A DNA stretch of 64,000 nucleotides from Stenotrophomonas sp. UBA2629 (GCA_002359895.1 DEOB01000010.1:809476-873475); one strand, 5' to 3'. Counted from the first letter of the stretch, positions 7,883-16,786 are shown. A program made the numbers and translations. The notes: generated by a model from the letters alone, not told the origin.

Positions 7883-8527
7883 TCAATGGATGAGCAGCAG
7901 AGCAATCAACAGCGGAATCATCAGGCCCAGGCCGACCAGCGGCCAGGTCATGCGCCGCTGTCGCGCATGCAGGTGCAGCAGGAACAAACCGGTGATGCAG
8001 AACACCAGGCAGGCCACGGCAAACAGGTCCAGAAACCAGCCCCAACCCGGGCCGGCATTACGGCCTTTGTGCAGATCGTTGAAGTACGACACCCAGCCGC
8101 GACGGGTTTTTTCGAACTCCACCGCGCCGGTCTCGCGGTCAATGCTCAACCAGGCATCGCTGCCGGGGCCGGGCATGGACAGATAGATCTCTTCCGGCGA
8201 CCACTCTGCAGGCCGCTTGCCGATGGACACATCCAACTCGCGTGACAGCCAATCAGACACCTTGCCCGGCAGCGGCGCGTTGCCGTCCTCGCGCTCGCCC
8301 AATGCCTTGAGCAGCGGCGCGGACAATTCAATCTTCTGGTTCTGCACCTGCGGCGAGGCCTCGATCTTGGACGCGTGGTTCAAGGTGATGCCGGTGAGGG
8401 AAAACAGCAGCATGCCGATCAGGCACACCGCCGAGCTGATCCAGTGCCACTGGTGCAGCGTGCGCAGCCAGAAGCCACGGCTGGCTTGTTGCTGCACGGC
8501 GTTGGCGGAAGCGCGGTCTACGGACAC
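7883..8527 (-). CDS. PepSY-associated transmembrane protein
   Basis: A 214-residue inner-membrane protein with one N-terminal helix (about 28-50), a periplasmic PepSY-like segment (about 51-155, including DAWLSIDRETGAVEFEKTRRG), and two C-terminal helices (about 163-184 and 192-213). The pattern LRTLHQWHWISSAVCLIGMLL and FNDLHKGR is typical of the PepSY_TM family, in which conserved His residues may ligate haem. It is the first gene of the operon DUF2271-DUF4198-apbE-reductase and has a Fur-like box upstream. Its probable role is passing electrons across the membrane, for example to reduce ferric siderophores. Confidence 0.8.
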   Translation of the reverse strand: MSVDRASANAVQQQASRGFWLRTLHQWHWISSAVCLIGMLLFSLTGITLNHASKIEASPQVQNQKIELSAPLLKALGEREDGNAPLPGKVSDWLSRELDVSIGKRPAEWSPEEIYLSMPGPGSDAWLSIDRETGAVEFEKTRRGWVSYFNDLHKGRNAGPGWGWFLDLFAVACLVFCITGLFLLHLHARQRRMTWPLVGLGLMIPLLIALLLIH

Positions 8528-8565
8528 GGGGCTGGGACAAATGAGAGGGCAAAGATTAGAACATC

Positions 8566-8585
8566 AATGAGAATGATTCGCAATT
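8566..8585 (-). promoter_or_regulatory. Fur box upstream of the PepSY operon
   Basis: AATGAGAATGATTCGCAATT matches the Fur consensus AATGAGAATNATTNTCATT at 15 of 17 defined positions. It lies 39 bases before the PepSY start codon and implies an iron-repressed promoter separate from that of the upstream TonB-dependent receptor gene. The rest of this 240-base gap shows no gene. Confidence 0.8.
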
Positions 8586-8767
8586 TGTGTCGATCTGTAT
8601 CGATAGATCGCACACCGTTCAGATTGAACGGGGCTTTCCAACGTCGTCCTGCCCTGACATCAGCCATTCCACCTGCCGATTGCGCAGGGGACGGAACGTC
8701 ACTTCAAGTGCTTCATGCAACTCCGGCATACACCGCCAGGGATGCATGCCGGAACACAGGGCGCCAA

Positions 8768-11152
8768 TCAGAAGCGGGCGTTGAGGCTCAGCCAGAAGCT
8801 GCGGGCCTTGTCCTTGTTGTTGTAGTCGTCGAGGTACAGCACTTCATTGGTGCCGTCGGCATAGGCGCCGTCGCCGTCCAGGTCCGTGAAGGTGGTCTGG
8901 TAGGTGGTGAAGTCACGATCAAACAGATTGTTGATGCGCGCGTTGACGGTCAGCCACTCCGTGGCCTCGAACGAAGCGCCGAGGTGGAACACGGTGTAGT
9001 TCTTGTAATACAGCTCCTGGCCGGTGATGGCGCTGACCCCGCGGTAACGCTTGGAACGTGCCTCGGTGGTCAGGAACAGGTTGAAACGATCATTGGCCTG
9101 CCAGCTGAAGGTGGCATTGGCCATGTGCTTGGCGCTGTTGCCCAGCGGGAGGCCTTTTTCGGCGCCGCTCTTCTGCTCGCTGTCGGTGTAGGTGTAGTTG
9201 GCGCGTAGGCTGAAGGCGTCGTTGATTTCCCAGCGGCCGGCCACTTCCGCACCTTGGATCACCACCTCGTCGATGTTCACGGTCTTGTTGCTGGTGGCGT
9301 AACCCAGGTCGGCGTACTCGCCGGTGCTGCTGCAGGCCAGAGCGAGGCCGGCGCCGCAGGGCTGGGACGAGATCTTGTCGTCGAACTTGTTGTGGAAGAT
9401 GGTGGCGTTGAAGTTATGGCCGTCCGGATGCTGCCAGTAGACGGCCAGTTCGGTGCTGGTGCTGGTCTCCGGCTTCAGGTCCGGGTTGCCGAACATCGGC
9501 GAGGTGCCCTGGCCGCCGAAGCCGGTGACACCGTCATACAGCTGTGTGGTCTTGGGCGTCTTGAAGCCGGTGCTGACGCCGCCTTTGACCGTCCACTGCT
9601 CGTTGACGGTGTACACGCCGTACAGGCGCGGGCTCAGGTGGTCGCCGAACACGTCATGGTTGTCGTAACGCAGGCCATAGGTGATGGCCAGCGGTGCGAT
9701 CACGGTCCAGGTGTCCTCGGCGAACAGCGAGTACATGTTGTGTTCCTGCTTGCGGCCGGGGGTGCCGACTTCCATGCCGAACACGCCGTCGGTCAGCTCG
9801 CCGCGGATCACCTGGGTGCCGAACACCGCGGTGTGGTCACCGGCGGCCTGGAACGGCACATCGATCTTGGCGTCGAGCGTGTACTGCGCACTTTCAAGGG
9901 TGCGCTGCGGGCGCGGCAGGAAGGCCTGTTCGGCGGCGGCACGGCGCTGAGCTTCGGTCATGCCGGCATAGGCGCCGGTGGCGTTGAGCATCTGCAGCAG
10001 CTCGCGGCGCTCGGCCACGGTGAACGGCATGGTGCGGCCATCATTGTTGGTGGCCACGTGCGAGAGCGAGACAAAACTGTTGCCGAAGTCCCAGTTGCCT
10101 TCGTGGGTCAGCGCCCAGGCGTCACGGGTGAATTCCTGGGTCGGGCCGTAGCCCACGCGGGGGTCGGCACGCGTGCAGTTGCCAAGGCTGATGCAGCGCG
10201 TGGAGTTGCCACGCCAGATGCTGTTGATGTTGTCGACGGTGCCGACCGGGTATTCCTCGACACCCTGGTCGTTGATCTTGATCGAGTTGTCGTATTCCTG
10301 GCGCGAGGTGTCGTAGTCCAGGGTAATCGTCTGCGCGTCCGTCGGCGTCCACGCCAGGCTGATGCCGCCGGCCTTGTTGGTGTTGTCCACGGTCTTGCCG
10401 CCACTGCCGAAGCCCAGTGCACGGTTGTGCTCGACGCCAGCCGGATCGGTGACAGAGGAGTACACCGGGTTGGAGGCCTTGCGGTCGTACCAGCTGGCAC
10501 GCGCGCTGAGGTTCAACACGCCCGGCACCAGCGGGCCGGTAACGAACAGGTCGGCGGTGGTGTCGTCGCCAAACTCGTCGTCGCTCTCGAAGGTACGGGC
10601 TACGGTGGCCGAGCCGTGCCAGCTGTCCAGCGTGCGCTTGGTGATGATGTTGATCACACCGCCCATCGCATCGGCACCGTACAGGGTGGAGGCCGGGCCA
10701 CGGATCACTTCGATGCGCTCAATCGCATCCAACGGCGGGATGTGGTTGAACTGGTTGCCGCCGAAGTTGTTCGGGTAGATGTCGCCGTGGTTGTTCTGGC
10801 GGCGGCCGTTGACCAGGATCAGCGTGTAGTCCGAGCCCATGCCGCGCATGGAAATGGTGCCTTGGCCGGTCTTGTCCCGGGTTTCGCCCACGTCCACGCC
10901 TTCCAGGTCACGCACCGCGTCAAGCAGCGTCATGTAGGGGCGCTTTGCCAGCTCTTCCTGGGTGATGACGGAGATGCTGGCCGGTGCGTCGGTGATCTTC
11001 TGCTCGAAGCCACTGGCGGTAACCACCACCTTGTCCAGCGTGGTCGGCGCGCCGCTGCCATTGGCGTGGGCGGTGATGCTGAGGGCACCCAGTACGGCGG
11101 CGGTGAGCAGGTTGCGGGAGACGGACGCACGACGGAGATGGCGCAGGGCCAT
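8768..11152 (-). CDS. TonB-dependent receptor (ferric siderophore type)
   Basis: An outer-membrane 22-strand barrel receptor of ~794 residues. After a signal region (LLTAAVLGALSITAHA) come a TonB-box-like stretch (TTLDKVVVTA), a plug with RMGTIS-like SMRGMGSDYTLILVNGR and IERIEVIRGPASTLYGADAMGGVINIITK, and a barrel that ends in aromatic Phe (SLNARF). The pattern resembles FepA/BfrD-like catecholate receptors. The start after AGAGG was chosen over one 19 codons upstream because the signal peptide then has normal length. A Fur-like box and a small membrane protein gene lie upstream, and the PepSY redox operon downstream. The ligand cannot be read from sequence. Confidence 0.88.
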   Translation of the reverse strand: MALRHLRRASVSRNLLTAAVLGALSITAHANGSGAPTTLDKVVVTASGFEQKITDAPASISVITQEELAKRPYMTLLDAVRDLEGVDVGETRDKTGQGTISMRGMGSDYTLILVNGRRQNNHGDIYPNNFGGNQFNHIPPLDAIERIEVIRGPASTLYGADAMGGVINIITKRTLDSWHGSATVARTFESDDEFGDDTTADLFVTGPLVPGVLNLSARASWYDRKASNPVYSSVTDPAGVEHNRALGFGSGGKTVDNTNKAGGISLAWTPTDAQTITLDYDTSRQEYDNSIKINDQGVEEYPVGTVDNINSIWRGNSTRCISLGNCTRADPRVGYGPTQEFTRDAWALTHEGNWDFGNSFVSLSHVATNNDGRTMPFTVAERRELLQMLNATGAYAGMTEAQRRAAAEQAFLPRPQRTLESAQYTLDAKIDVPFQAAGDHTAVFGTQVIRGELTDGVFGMEVGTPGRKQEHNMYSLFAEDTWTVIAPLAITYGLRYDNHDVFGDHLSPRLYGVYTVNEQWTVKGGVSTGFKTPKTTQLYDGVTGFGGQGTSPMFGNPDLKPETSTSTELAVYWQHPDGHNFNATIFHNKFDDKISSQPCGAGLALACSSTGEYADLGYATSNKTVNIDEVVIQGAEVAGRWEINDAFSLRANYTYTDSEQKSGAEKGLPLGNSAKHMANATFSWQANDRFNLFLTTEARSKRYRGVSAITGQELYYKNYTVFHLGASFEATEWLTVNARINNLFDRDFTTYQTTFTDLDGDGAYADGTNEVLYLDDYNNKDKARSFWLSLNARF

Positions 11153-11282
11153 GAGGAAACCTCTGGATAAGTGAGAGCGGGTGCGCAGAAAGGCACCGCA
11201 GTGATTCACATGCGGCGGATGCTGCGTCAGAAAAGAAAAGCGGTAAGCGTGCAGGCCGCGCTTGGGCCCGGAACAGCGTGGA

Positions 11283-11687
11283 TCAGGCCAGCGGAGGCGC
11301 TTGGCCGCGTTGTTGGCGCTGGCTGGGCAAGCTGTGACGCGGCTGCCCCGGCGCGGCGGGGATCAGCGAATGCCGCAGGACGGCCGAAATCGGGAACGTC
11401 TGGCGGTGGTTTGCCTGATATGGCTGCGCTGCATTGGGTGCACGCAGCGTTGCAAGCCGGCGCAGTTTGGCCGGGCTTTCCTCTTCAAGTTGCGTCTCAC
11501 CGCCGGTCCGTTCTTCGCCGGCTGCGGTGTGGGTCTGGGCCGTGCCGGCACGCGGGGTGTACTGCCCGCCCTGCCATAGCGAGGCCATCAACGACAGCAG
11601 GAGCAGCGCGCACACGGCCACCGGACGCAGCGCGGTGAAGCGCTGTGCGGTGGTGGCCCGATGCTGCCGGCGCTGCGGTTGCTGCAC
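11283..11687 (-). CDS. Small single-helix membrane protein, unknown
   Basis: A 134-residue open frame with a basic N-terminus (MQQPQRRQHRATTAQRF), one membrane helix (about 22-38, PVAVCALLLLSLMASLW) and a Pro/Ala/Gln-rich tail. No family is recognised. It lies directly behind a Fur-like box and 130 bases before a TonB-dependent receptor gene, and a protein of the same general shape precedes the second receptor gene at 15.1-15.6 kb. That arrangement favours a real gene, although GC-rich sequence makes spurious frames common and I see no strong ribosome site. Confidence 0.45.
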   Translation of the reverse strand: MQQPQRRQHRATTAQRFTALRPVAVCALLLLSLMASLWQGGQYTPRAGTAQTHTAAGEERTGGETQLEEESPAKLRRLATLRAPNAAQPYQANHRQTFPISAVLRHSLIPAAPGQPRHSLPSQRQQRGQAPPLA

Positions 11688-11770
11688 TGAAATCCCCGGA
11701 GGTCACGCGCGACGCGGTAGGTCGGTCGCTTTCGAGGCGGGATTGTAGTTGGGAATTGTTAGCTTGTGCA

Positions 11771-11790
11771 AATGAGAATTGATAGCAATT
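11771..11790 (-). promoter_or_regulatory. Fur-like box upstream of the small membrane protein and TonB receptor genes
   Basis: AATGAGAATTGATAGCAATT matches the 19-base Fur consensus at about 13 of 17 defined positions, in a locally AT-rich stretch 84 bases before the small membrane-protein frame. The 187-base gap to the piuC stop codon holds nothing else recognisable. Confidence 0.65.
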
Positions 11791-11874
11791 GACATTTGTC
11801 AGGCACAGGCGGCGGGTAAAGATCGTTTCAGGGCTCTGACTGTTGGTCAGCCGTCGCAGATGCCGGCAAGCGTT

Positions 11875-12561
11875 TCAGGTTTCAGCCCATTGCCGCAGCA
11901 GGTTGTGATACGTGCCGGTCAGGCTGACCAGCGCGGGGTGCTGCGGAACATCACCGGTCAATTGCTGGATCGAAAGATCGAGTTCCCACAGCAGACGGCG
12001 GCGTGCATCGTCGCGCACCATGCTCTGCACCCAGAAGAACGAGGCCAGGCGGGCGCCATCGGTGACGGGCTGGACCTTATGCAGGCTGCTGGACGGGTAC
12101 ACCACCATGTCGCCGGCCGGCAGCTTCACTTCGTGCTCGCCGTAGGTGTCACTGATGACCAGCTCGCCGCCCTGGTATTCCTCCGGTTCGCACAGAAACA
12201 ACGTGCATGAGATGTCCGAGCGGATGTGACTACGCTGCGCGCCGTGGCCGAGGGCCATCACCGAGCCATCAACGTGAAAGCCATATTCGCCACCGCCCTG
12301 ATAGCGGTTGAACCGCGGCGGCAATATCCGCAGCGGCAGTGCGGCAGCGAAGAACTGGGGGGTGCGTTCAAGTGCAGCCAGCACCGCGTGTCCCAGCGTT
12401 GTTTTCAGCGGGGAGCTGTCGGGCAGTTGTTCATTGCGTTTGACCTGTGCGCCGCGATGGCCGACGGTCTCGCGACCGTCGGCCCAGTCGGCTGCATCCA
12501 ATGCCTGGCGGATATCCGCCAGTTCCGTGGGGGTCAACACATTGGGGATGTGCAGCAGCAT
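11875..12561 (-). CDS. piuC: Fe(II)/2-oxoglutarate-dependent dioxygenase, PiuC/YbiX type
   Basis: A cytoplasmic PKHD-type hydroxylase of 228 residues, the usual family length. The metal triad is visible as H96-x-D98 (YGFHVDGS) and H161 (SSSLHKVQP), with 2-oxoglutarate-binding R171 (TDGARLASF). The ATG at MLLHIPNVLT matches the family start; the longer upstream frame does not. It sits 48 bases after a catecholate-type siderophore receptor gene, the standard piuA-piuC arrangement of Pseudomonas and Xanthomonas, and is probably co-transcribed and iron-repressed. The substrate of the family is not established. Confidence 0.9.
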   Translation of the reverse strand: MLLHIPNVLTPTELADIRQALDAADWADGRETVGHRGAQVKRNEQLPDSSPLKTTLGHAVLAALERTPQFFAAALPLRILPPRFNRYQGGGEYGFHVDGSVMALGHGAQRSHIRSDISCTLFLCEPEEYQGGELVISDTYGEHEVKLPAGDMVVYPSSSLHKVQPVTDGARLASFFWVQSMVRDDARRRLLWELDLSIQQLTGDVPQHPALVSLTGTYHNLLRQWAET

Positions 12562-12609
12562 GGAAAGTTCCGGTGAAGGCGCGGAGAACATGTCCCCGCG
12601 CCAGCAGGC

Positions 12610-14925
12610 TCAGAAGCGGAAGTCCGCGCTGAACATGAAGGTACGCGGGGTACCCGGGGTGTAACGGTAGCCGCTCTTGTTGATCGCCGCGACATACTGC
12701 TTGTCGAACAGGTTGTAGGCGTTCAAGCGCAGGATCAGATTGTCGTTGACCGCGTAGGAGGCCACGGCGTCATACACGGTGTAGGACTTGACGAAGGCCG
12801 GGGTGCCAACCGCGCCGTCGGTGCCACGGTGCATTTCGCCGGAATAGCGCACGCCGCCGCCGATGGTCAGGCCAAACGGGAACACATAGCTGGTCCAGCC
12901 CGTGAAGGCGTCCTTCGGGGTATAGGTCAGGTTGTTGCTGCCGTCGGCGGTGAGCAGGCTGCCGGTGTCCACCTGGGTGTTCATGTGGGTGTAGCCGGCA
13001 GAGACCGACCAGTTGTCGGTGATCTTGCCGACGGTGGAGATTTCCACGCCCTCGACCGTCTTCTGGCCATTCTGGAAGTAACCATCAGCGGCACTGCCGG
13101 TGATCTCGTTGGTGACCTCGGTGCGGAACAGGGCAACGTTCAATGCCAGGGCGTCGTCCATGAACGCCCACTTGGTGCCCACTTCGATGGTGCGGGCTTC
13201 CTGCGGATCCATGTTGATGTTGTTGACGTTGCCGGCGGTTTCATTGAGCTGGAAGTTGTTGCCGCCCGGGGGCTGCTGCGAGATGGCGTAGTTGGCGTAA
13301 ATGCTGACCGCGTCATTGGCCTTGTAGAGCGCGCCGATCTTCCAGTTGATCAAGGTGTCGGAGTCTTCCTGCGAAGGCAGGGCAATGACGGTGCCGGCCG
13401 GATTGGTGCCGCATGCCGGGCCGCCACGGCCGCCACAGACAGCGGAGCTGGCGTACTCGGTCTTGTAGTGGTCAGCGCGGATGCCCGCGCTCAGCATGAA
13501 GCTCTCGCTGAACTTCAGCGTGTCGAACACGTACAGCGACGAGGTGGTGGTCTGGCCGCGCGTGTCTGCGCCGGTACGGCTGGAGGTCAGGCCGGAGGCA
13601 TTCCAGTCTGGATTGTAGAGATTGGCTGGGCCCCAACCCGCACCCACGGTGCCCGCATGGCCCCAGGACTTCTGCTCTTCCCGAGCAAACTCGAGCCCGG
13701 TGGTCAGGTTGTGCTGCACGCTGCCGGTGGCGAAGTCGATGCGCAGGTTCAGCTGGTCGGTCAGGATGGTGTTTTCCTGGTCCTTATAGGTGAGGTTGCT
13801 GCGATTCATCGTGTACGTGGACAGGTCATTGATGTCCGTCCACTTGATGTTGCCGCCCTGCGGGTTGGCAGCAGTGCCGCCTGTGGACATGAACGCGGTG
13901 AGCAGATAGTCCTGCTCTGTCTTGCCCCAGCGCGCGGTGTTGGTCAGCTTGAACGTGTCGGAGAAGTCATGTTCAAAGCGGAAGGTTGCCTGCTGCGCCG
14001 TCACGTCATCGTGGTCGTAGCGGGTGCCGTAGAAATTTTCAGGGTTCACCGGGTGACCGGCCAACTGGCCCAGGCCCGGCTGCGGGGTCCAGCCGGGCAG
14101 GCCGATCGTCGGCACGAAGCCGTCGGGGGTGTTGTCCTGCTTCAGATAAAGCAGGTTGAGGAAATAACGGGTGTCGGTGCCCAGGCCGAAGCCCAGGGAC
14201 GGTGCGATGCCCCAACGCTTGTCGTTGACATGGTCACGGCCAGCCACGTCGCTGTCCTGCCACATGGCGTTCAGGCGCAGCGCGGCGGTGGCGCCCAACG
14301 TATGGTTCCAGTCGGCGGTGGTGCGCTTCTGGCCGTCCGTGCCGGCCGTCAGGGTGCCTGCAATCGAGTCACGCAGGTTGGCCTGCTTGCTGATCATGTT
14401 GATCGCGCCGGTGGGTGCGGTACGGCCGATGTCGGTGCCAGCGGGGCCCTTGAGTACCTCGACCTGCTCGGTGTTGAAAACGTCGCGCGAGATCGAGCCC
14501 AGGTCGCGGATGCCGTCAACCAGGATGCTGCTGGAGCTGTCAAAACCGCGCATGTACACGGTGTCACCGGTGCTGGTGTTGCCGTTCTCGCCCGCATAGA
14601 ACGTACCTACGCCGGCGCTGTTGCGCAGCGCTTCGGTCAAGGTGGTGGCGCCCTGCTGGTTGAACAGGTCGCCGGTGATCACCTGGATGGTCTGCGGCGT
14701 GTTCTGCAGCGACTGCGTGTACTTGCTGTTGGCTGATTTCTCGCTCTTGAAGCCGGTGGTGGCATGCACTTCCACTTGGTCCAGCGTACGGGCGTCCCGG
14801 TCGGTCGACTGGGCCAGTGCCAGGGACGGGAACGCAACCAGCCCGGTGATCAGGCCGGCGGTGGACGCCAGGGTGCCGACAGTGCGCGTCGGGGAAGCAT
14901 GCTTGCGGCTTTTGATATGGCTCAT
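12610..14925 (-). CDS. TonB-dependent catecholate siderophore receptor (Fiu/PiuA-like)
   Basis: A 771-residue outer-membrane receptor. A signal peptide ending ALA (about residue 38) precedes the TonB-proximal region RTLDQVEVHA, a plug with NTPQTIQVITGDLFNQQGA, VYMRGFDSSSSILVDGIRD and VEVLKGPAGTDIGRTAPTGA, and a barrel ending in FMFSADFRF. These blocks are typical of the Fiu/PiuA/CirA-like siderophore receptor group, which imports catechol-iron compounds. The gene is followed by piuC and preceded by a small membrane-protein frame with a Fur-like box. Receptors of this type also take up siderophore-conjugated beta-lactams in Pseudomonas. Confidence 0.9.
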   Translation of the reverse strand: MSHIKSRKHASPTRTVGTLASTAGLITGLVAFPSLALAQSTDRDARTLDQVEVHATTGFKSEKSANSKYTQSLQNTPQTIQVITGDLFNQQGATTLTEALRNSAGVGTFYAGENGNTSTGDTVYMRGFDSSSSILVDGIRDLGSISRDVFNTEQVEVLKGPAGTDIGRTAPTGAINMISKQANLRDSIAGTLTAGTDGQKRTTADWNHTLGATAALRLNAMWQDSDVAGRDHVNDKRWGIAPSLGFGLGTDTRYFLNLLYLKQDNTPDGFVPTIGLPGWTPQPGLGQLAGHPVNPENFYGTRYDHDDVTAQQATFRFEHDFSDTFKLTNTARWGKTEQDYLLTAFMSTGGTAANPQGGNIKWTDINDLSTYTMNRSNLTYKDQENTILTDQLNLRIDFATGSVQHNLTTGLEFAREEQKSWGHAGTVGAGWGPANLYNPDWNASGLTSSRTGADTRGQTTTSSLYVFDTLKFSESFMLSAGIRADHYKTEYASSAVCGGRGGPACGTNPAGTVIALPSQEDSDTLINWKIGALYKANDAVSIYANYAISQQPPGGNNFQLNETAGNVNNINMDPQEARTIEVGTKWAFMDDALALNVALFRTEVTNEITGSAADGYFQNGQKTVEGVEISTVGKITDNWSVSAGYTHMNTQVDTGSLLTADGSNNLTYTPKDAFTGWTSYVFPFGLTIGGGVRYSGEMHRGTDGAVGTPAFVKSYTVYDAVASYAVNDNLILRLNAYNLFDKQYVAAINKSGYRYTPGTPRTFMFSADFRF

Positions 14926-15135
14926 GAGTAGGGACTTGTATCGGAGGAAGAGAAGAAGACGGCCTTGGACTGAGCCAGGCAGAGCGCTGTCCGGGTGCCG
15001 GTCGTGCGGAACGAAACTGTGTCAGCGGCTGGCGAACAGCAGCCGGCAGCAGAAGCCTTCGGTCAATCGTTTACGGGCACAGGGAGAGGAAAACAGCTGC
15101 AGCAGACGCCGGCAGCACGCCAGCGTGGAATGCGG

Positions 15136-15567
15136 TCAGGCGCGCGGAGGGGCGTGGCCGGGATTGAGCAGCAGATAGGGCGCGGGTGGGTAACGGTGGG
15201 TCCGTTCCACGGCGTGCCGGAGCAGGGTGTCCGTGGCGGCGGCCACGAACATGCCGGCCGGTGCAGCCACGGGGGCAGTCATCGGCGTTGGCGGAGTATC
15301 GGCAGGGCGCGGGCGCGCGCTGCGCAGGGTTTCGGCGCTGGATTCGGCAATGGCCACGAGGTCGGGCAGGTCGCCCGGGTGACCCCGGTCGGGGCTGGCC
15401 TGCACCTGGTCCATCGCATGGGTCAGCGATGCGGCTACTGGCGGTGCGGCGGCATGTCCCAGCAGGGCCAAGACCATCAGCATGCCCAGCGCCAGCATCA
15501 GCCAAGGCATGCGCTGCCGCACGGTGGCGACAGTCAGCGCTACAGCCTTGGCGGGCTTGGTGGACAT
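15136..15567 (-). CDS. Small single-helix membrane protein, unknown
   Basis: A 143-residue frame with a short basic N-terminus, one membrane helix (about 22-39, WLMLALGMLMVLALLGHA) and an Ala/Pro-rich presumably periplasmic part ending HRYPPAPYLLLNPG. No family recognised. It lies between a Fur-like box and the Fiu/PiuA-like receptor gene, mirroring the 134-residue protein ahead of the other receptor. It may be an iron-regulated accessory of receptor function, or a chance frame in GC-rich DNA. Confidence 0.45.
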   Translation of the reverse strand: MSTKPAKAVALTVATVRQRMPWLMLALGMLMVLALLGHAAAPPVAASLTHAMDQVQASPDRGHPGDLPDLVAIAESSAETLRSARPRPADTPPTPMTAPVAAPAGMFVAAATDTLLRHAVERTHRYPPAPYLLLNPGHAPPRA

Positions 15568-15620
15568 GCGGGAGTGGGCTGAACCGTTAACATCGCGTTA
15601 TGGCGACAGATGCGCATCTT

Positions 15621-15639
15621 ATTGAGAATTGTTTGCGTT
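15621..15639 (-). promoter_or_regulatory. Fur-like box
   Basis: ATTGAGAATTGTTTGCGTT fits the Fur consensus at about 13 of 17 defined positions and lies 54 bases before the small membrane-protein frame. It would make the receptor-piuC unit iron-repressed. Confidence 0.65.
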
Positions 15640-15691
15640 ATCAATAAGGGCGAAGGGGTTCAGCCATTTCACCGCGCGTGCCGGAAACGAC

Positions 15692-15711
15692 GACGCCCCT
15701 TGCGGGGCGTC
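15692..15711 (-). terminator. Hairpin after the ferredoxin gene
   Basis: GACGCCCC-TTGC-GGGGCGTC is a perfect 8-base stem with a four-base loop, 25 bases past the ferredoxin stop codon. On the minus strand it is followed by a short T-containing stretch (GTCGTTT), consistent with an intrinsic terminator for the GNAT-ferredoxin unit. Confidence 0.6.
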
Positions 15712-15736
15712 TTCTGAAACGGTGTTCGGGCATGGA

Positions 15737-16069
15737 TCAGTCGCGGTCGTCGCGCGACCAGATGCCGCCGTGCTCGCGCTTGACCGGGAACTTGGGCACT
15801 GCGGTGTAGGCCGGTGCGCACAGGGCGTTGCCGTTGCGGATGTCGAAGCGGGCGCCGTGCAGGATGCATTCGATGCTGCCTTCGGCCGGGTCGATCACGC
15901 CGGAGGACAATTCAAATTCTTCATGGCTGCACTGGTCTTCCAGCGCGAACAGGTCACCGTCCAGGTTGAACACCACCAACGGCGTGCCGGTGACTTCGTC
16001 AAAGGCGGTTTTCAGTTCGCCAGGCAGCAGCTCTTCGCTGGCACAGATGAAGGTCCAGGTCTCACTCAT
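15737..16069 (-). CDS. Rieske-type [2Fe-2S] ferredoxin
   Basis: A 110-residue soluble Rieske ferredoxin. The cluster ligands are C47-x-H49 (QCSHEEF) and C68-x-x-H71 (ECILHGARFD), the arrangement of dioxygenase ferredoxins such as BphF/NdoA. No oxygenase or reductase gene is adjacent. Its ATG overlaps the stop of the GNAT gene by four bases, and the pair lies downstream of the suf operon, so a link with Fe-S cluster metabolism is plausible but unproven. Confidence 0.88.
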   Translation of the reverse strand: MSETWTFICASEELLPGELKTAFDEVTGTPLVVFNLDGDLFALEDQCSHEEFELSSGVIDPAEGSIECILHGARFDIRNGNALCAPAYTAVPKFPVKREHGGIWSRDDRD

Positions 16070-16608
16070 GCGGTTGCTCCCAGCGGTTTTTCAAGCACTT
16101 CGAATTGAAGGTCATCGCGCTTGGGAAGCCCGTACCGGGCATCGCCATACGGGAAGGGCTTTTTGATGCCGGTGCGGGCATAGCCACGGCGCTGGTAGAA
16201 CGCGATGAGCTCATCGCGGCAGTCGATCACCGTCATCTGCATCGTCGGCAGTTGCCATTGCTCCAGCACGTAGCGTTCGGCGTGCTGCATCACCTGCTTG
16301 CCGACACCGCCGCCCTGCGCGGCGGGGCTGACCGCGAACATGCCGAAATAGCCGTGGCCGTCTTCATCGGCGACGTGGCAGCAGGCCACCAGCTGCGCAT
16401 TCTGCTCGGCCAGCAGCACCACGCTGCGTGGGCGGTTGATGTCGGCCAGGATGCCCTCGGCATCGACGCGCTGGCCATCCAGTAGGTCCGCCTCGGTGGT
16501 CCAACCCACGCGCGAAGCATCGCCGCGATAGGCGGAGGTCACCAGTTCGATCAGGGCCGGGATGTCGGCAGCGGTAGCGGTGCGGTAGGTCAGCTCGTTC
16601 ATGGCCAC
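16066..16608 (-). CDS. GNAT family N-acetyltransferase
   Basis: A 180-residue single-domain GNAT enzyme with the acetyl-CoA loop VSPAAQGGGVGKQVMQHAE (motif A, Q/RxxGxG/A) near residues 93-111 and the motif B FYQRRGYARTG. The substrate is not predictable. It overlaps the Rieske ferredoxin gene (ATGA) and follows sufS after 178 bases, a gap that holds one inverted repeat. A second in-frame ATG two codons in (MNELTYR) is an equally possible start. Confidence 0.85.
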   Translation of the reverse strand: MAMNELTYRTATAADIPALIELVTSAYRGDASRVGWTTEADLLDGQRVDAEGILADINRPRSVVLLAEQNAQLVACCHVADEDGHGYFGMFAVSPAAQGGGVGKQVMQHAERYVLEQWQLPTMQMTVIDCRDELIAFYQRRGYARTGIKKPFPYGDARYGLPKRDDLQFEVLEKPLGATA

Positions 16609-16684
16609 ATTCTAGAACGGCGGGCGCAGGCCGGGGTGTGCCTGATACGGGAGCTTCCGATGGTCTACGCAACCACAGTGCATC

Positions 16685-16701
16685 CTCCCGCCAGGCGGGA
16701 G
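16685..16701. repeat. Short palindrome CTCCCGCC-A-GGCGGGAG
   Basis: A perfect 8-base inverted repeat between the sufS end and the GNAT start, similar in core to the dispersed CTCCCGY...RCGGGAG palindromes of this window. It could terminate or attenuate the suf transcript. Confidence 0.6.
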
Positions 16702-16786
16702 AAATGTTTTGAAAGGGCGCAGCGGGGCCCGGTGAACCTTGCGTGCGCGGGGAGTGTCGGGGCAGCCAAGCCCGGTCACTGCGGCA

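Noticed and set aside
9254..11170. A 638-codon open frame on the plus strand opposite the TonB receptor gene
   Set aside because: It mirrors the receptor codons in high-GC DNA, has low-complexity Gly/Val/His-rich translation, and no family motif, while the minus strand encodes a clear receptor.
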